A stretch of DNA of 34,383 bases from the NCBI GenBank assembly GCA_016199835.1, contig JACQFX010000030.1:1-34383 (forward strand), in the 5' to 3' direction. The DNA is from Nitrosomonadales bacterium (lineage in GTDB: Bacteria; Pseudomonadota; Gammaproteobacteria; Burkholderiales; Gallionellaceae). The position numbers were made by a program, and so were the translations under genes. The notes below the pieces were generated by a model. The model was not told the DNA's origin. It made no database searches and was given only the letters and a program-made list of their open reading frames with translations. This document shows positions 34,294 to 34,383 of this stretch, one piece after another (the stretch's first letter is position 1; each line of letters opens with the position of its first letter).

Positions 34294-34383
34294 CAAGGGT
34301 TTCAAGCGATTCATGGGTGTCCACGATTTGAATTTCAGAGCAAACATTTTCGATCCTCTCGGGTTTGACGAACCAGGGGTGAA
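34211..34383 (-). CDS. Partial open frame entering from the window edge
   Basis: A minus-strand frame open from the right edge for 56 codons. It contains HPWFVKPERIENV and THESLETLVNIELAADGYQ and ends at a TGA inside the interrupted membrane gene. The composition looks protein-like and could be the C-terminal end of a gene carried by the inserted element. No family is recognised. Confidence 0.3.
   Translation of the reverse strand, partial: HPWFVKPERIENVCSEIQIVDTHESLETLVNIELAADGYQLNRTLLSTQPDEISLP

Overview
The window looks like chromosome from a betaproteobacterium, most plausibly of the Nitrosomonadales/Gallionellaceae type. This is inferred from the housekeeping genes, the dapA-bamC-metallohydrolase order, the alaA-hom-thrC cluster and the feoAB locus. 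I did no database search, so the taxonomy is a judgement. No rRNA, tRNA or CRISPR array was seen.

Left part (1-10.1 kb): a bidirectional terminator, then dapA-bamC-metallohydrolase on the minus strand; feoA-feoB on the plus strand; three consecutive exported FKBP-type proteins; an ABC exporter; a periplasmic cupin; and a YjbQ-type protein. These are ordinary genes apart from the FKBP triplet, whose active-site positions have drifted.

Accessory part (10.1-16.3 kb): a rearranged island. A YCII-type gene, a VOC/glyoxalase gene and a NERD-UvrD helicase gene are all broken at two points, 10512/10513 and 15260/15261. Flipping the 4,748 bp between these points on paper repairs all three at once: the helicase halves rejoin exactly in frame, the VOC gene regains a start codon and the YCII gene regains a stop codon. 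The flipped segment carries a nucleotidyltransferase plus winged-helix pair resembling AbiE toxin-antitoxin systems, with two identical 17-bp sites around a promoter. It also carries a DUF4143-type ATPase, a 243-bp MITE-like element, a hypothetical gene, a 61-bp inverted-repeat element and an IS21-like terminus that truncates the VOC gene.

Middle part (16.4-25 kb): an OB-fold periplasmic protein, an RlmN/Cfr-type radical SAM enzyme followed by DUF1289 and DUF1653 genes, clpB with a near-perfect heat-shock promoter, nadC, a class II glutamine amidotransferase, trxC, a small lipoprotein, and an EF-hand protein preceded by an almost perfect FliA (sigma-28) promoter. An IS110 transposase stub follows.

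Right part (25.4-34.4 kb): a GGDEF protein with a degenerate inhibitory site, an AEC transporter, a three-gene overlapping cassette (a TIGR04255-like gene and two unknown genes) lodged behind thrC, then thrC, hom and alaA on the minus strand. A Mth938-like gene and a membrane-protein gene that is probably interrupted near the window edge complete the region. The best candidates for an undescribed system are the TIGR04255 cassette and the nucleotidyltransferase/winged-helix pair inside the inverted island.
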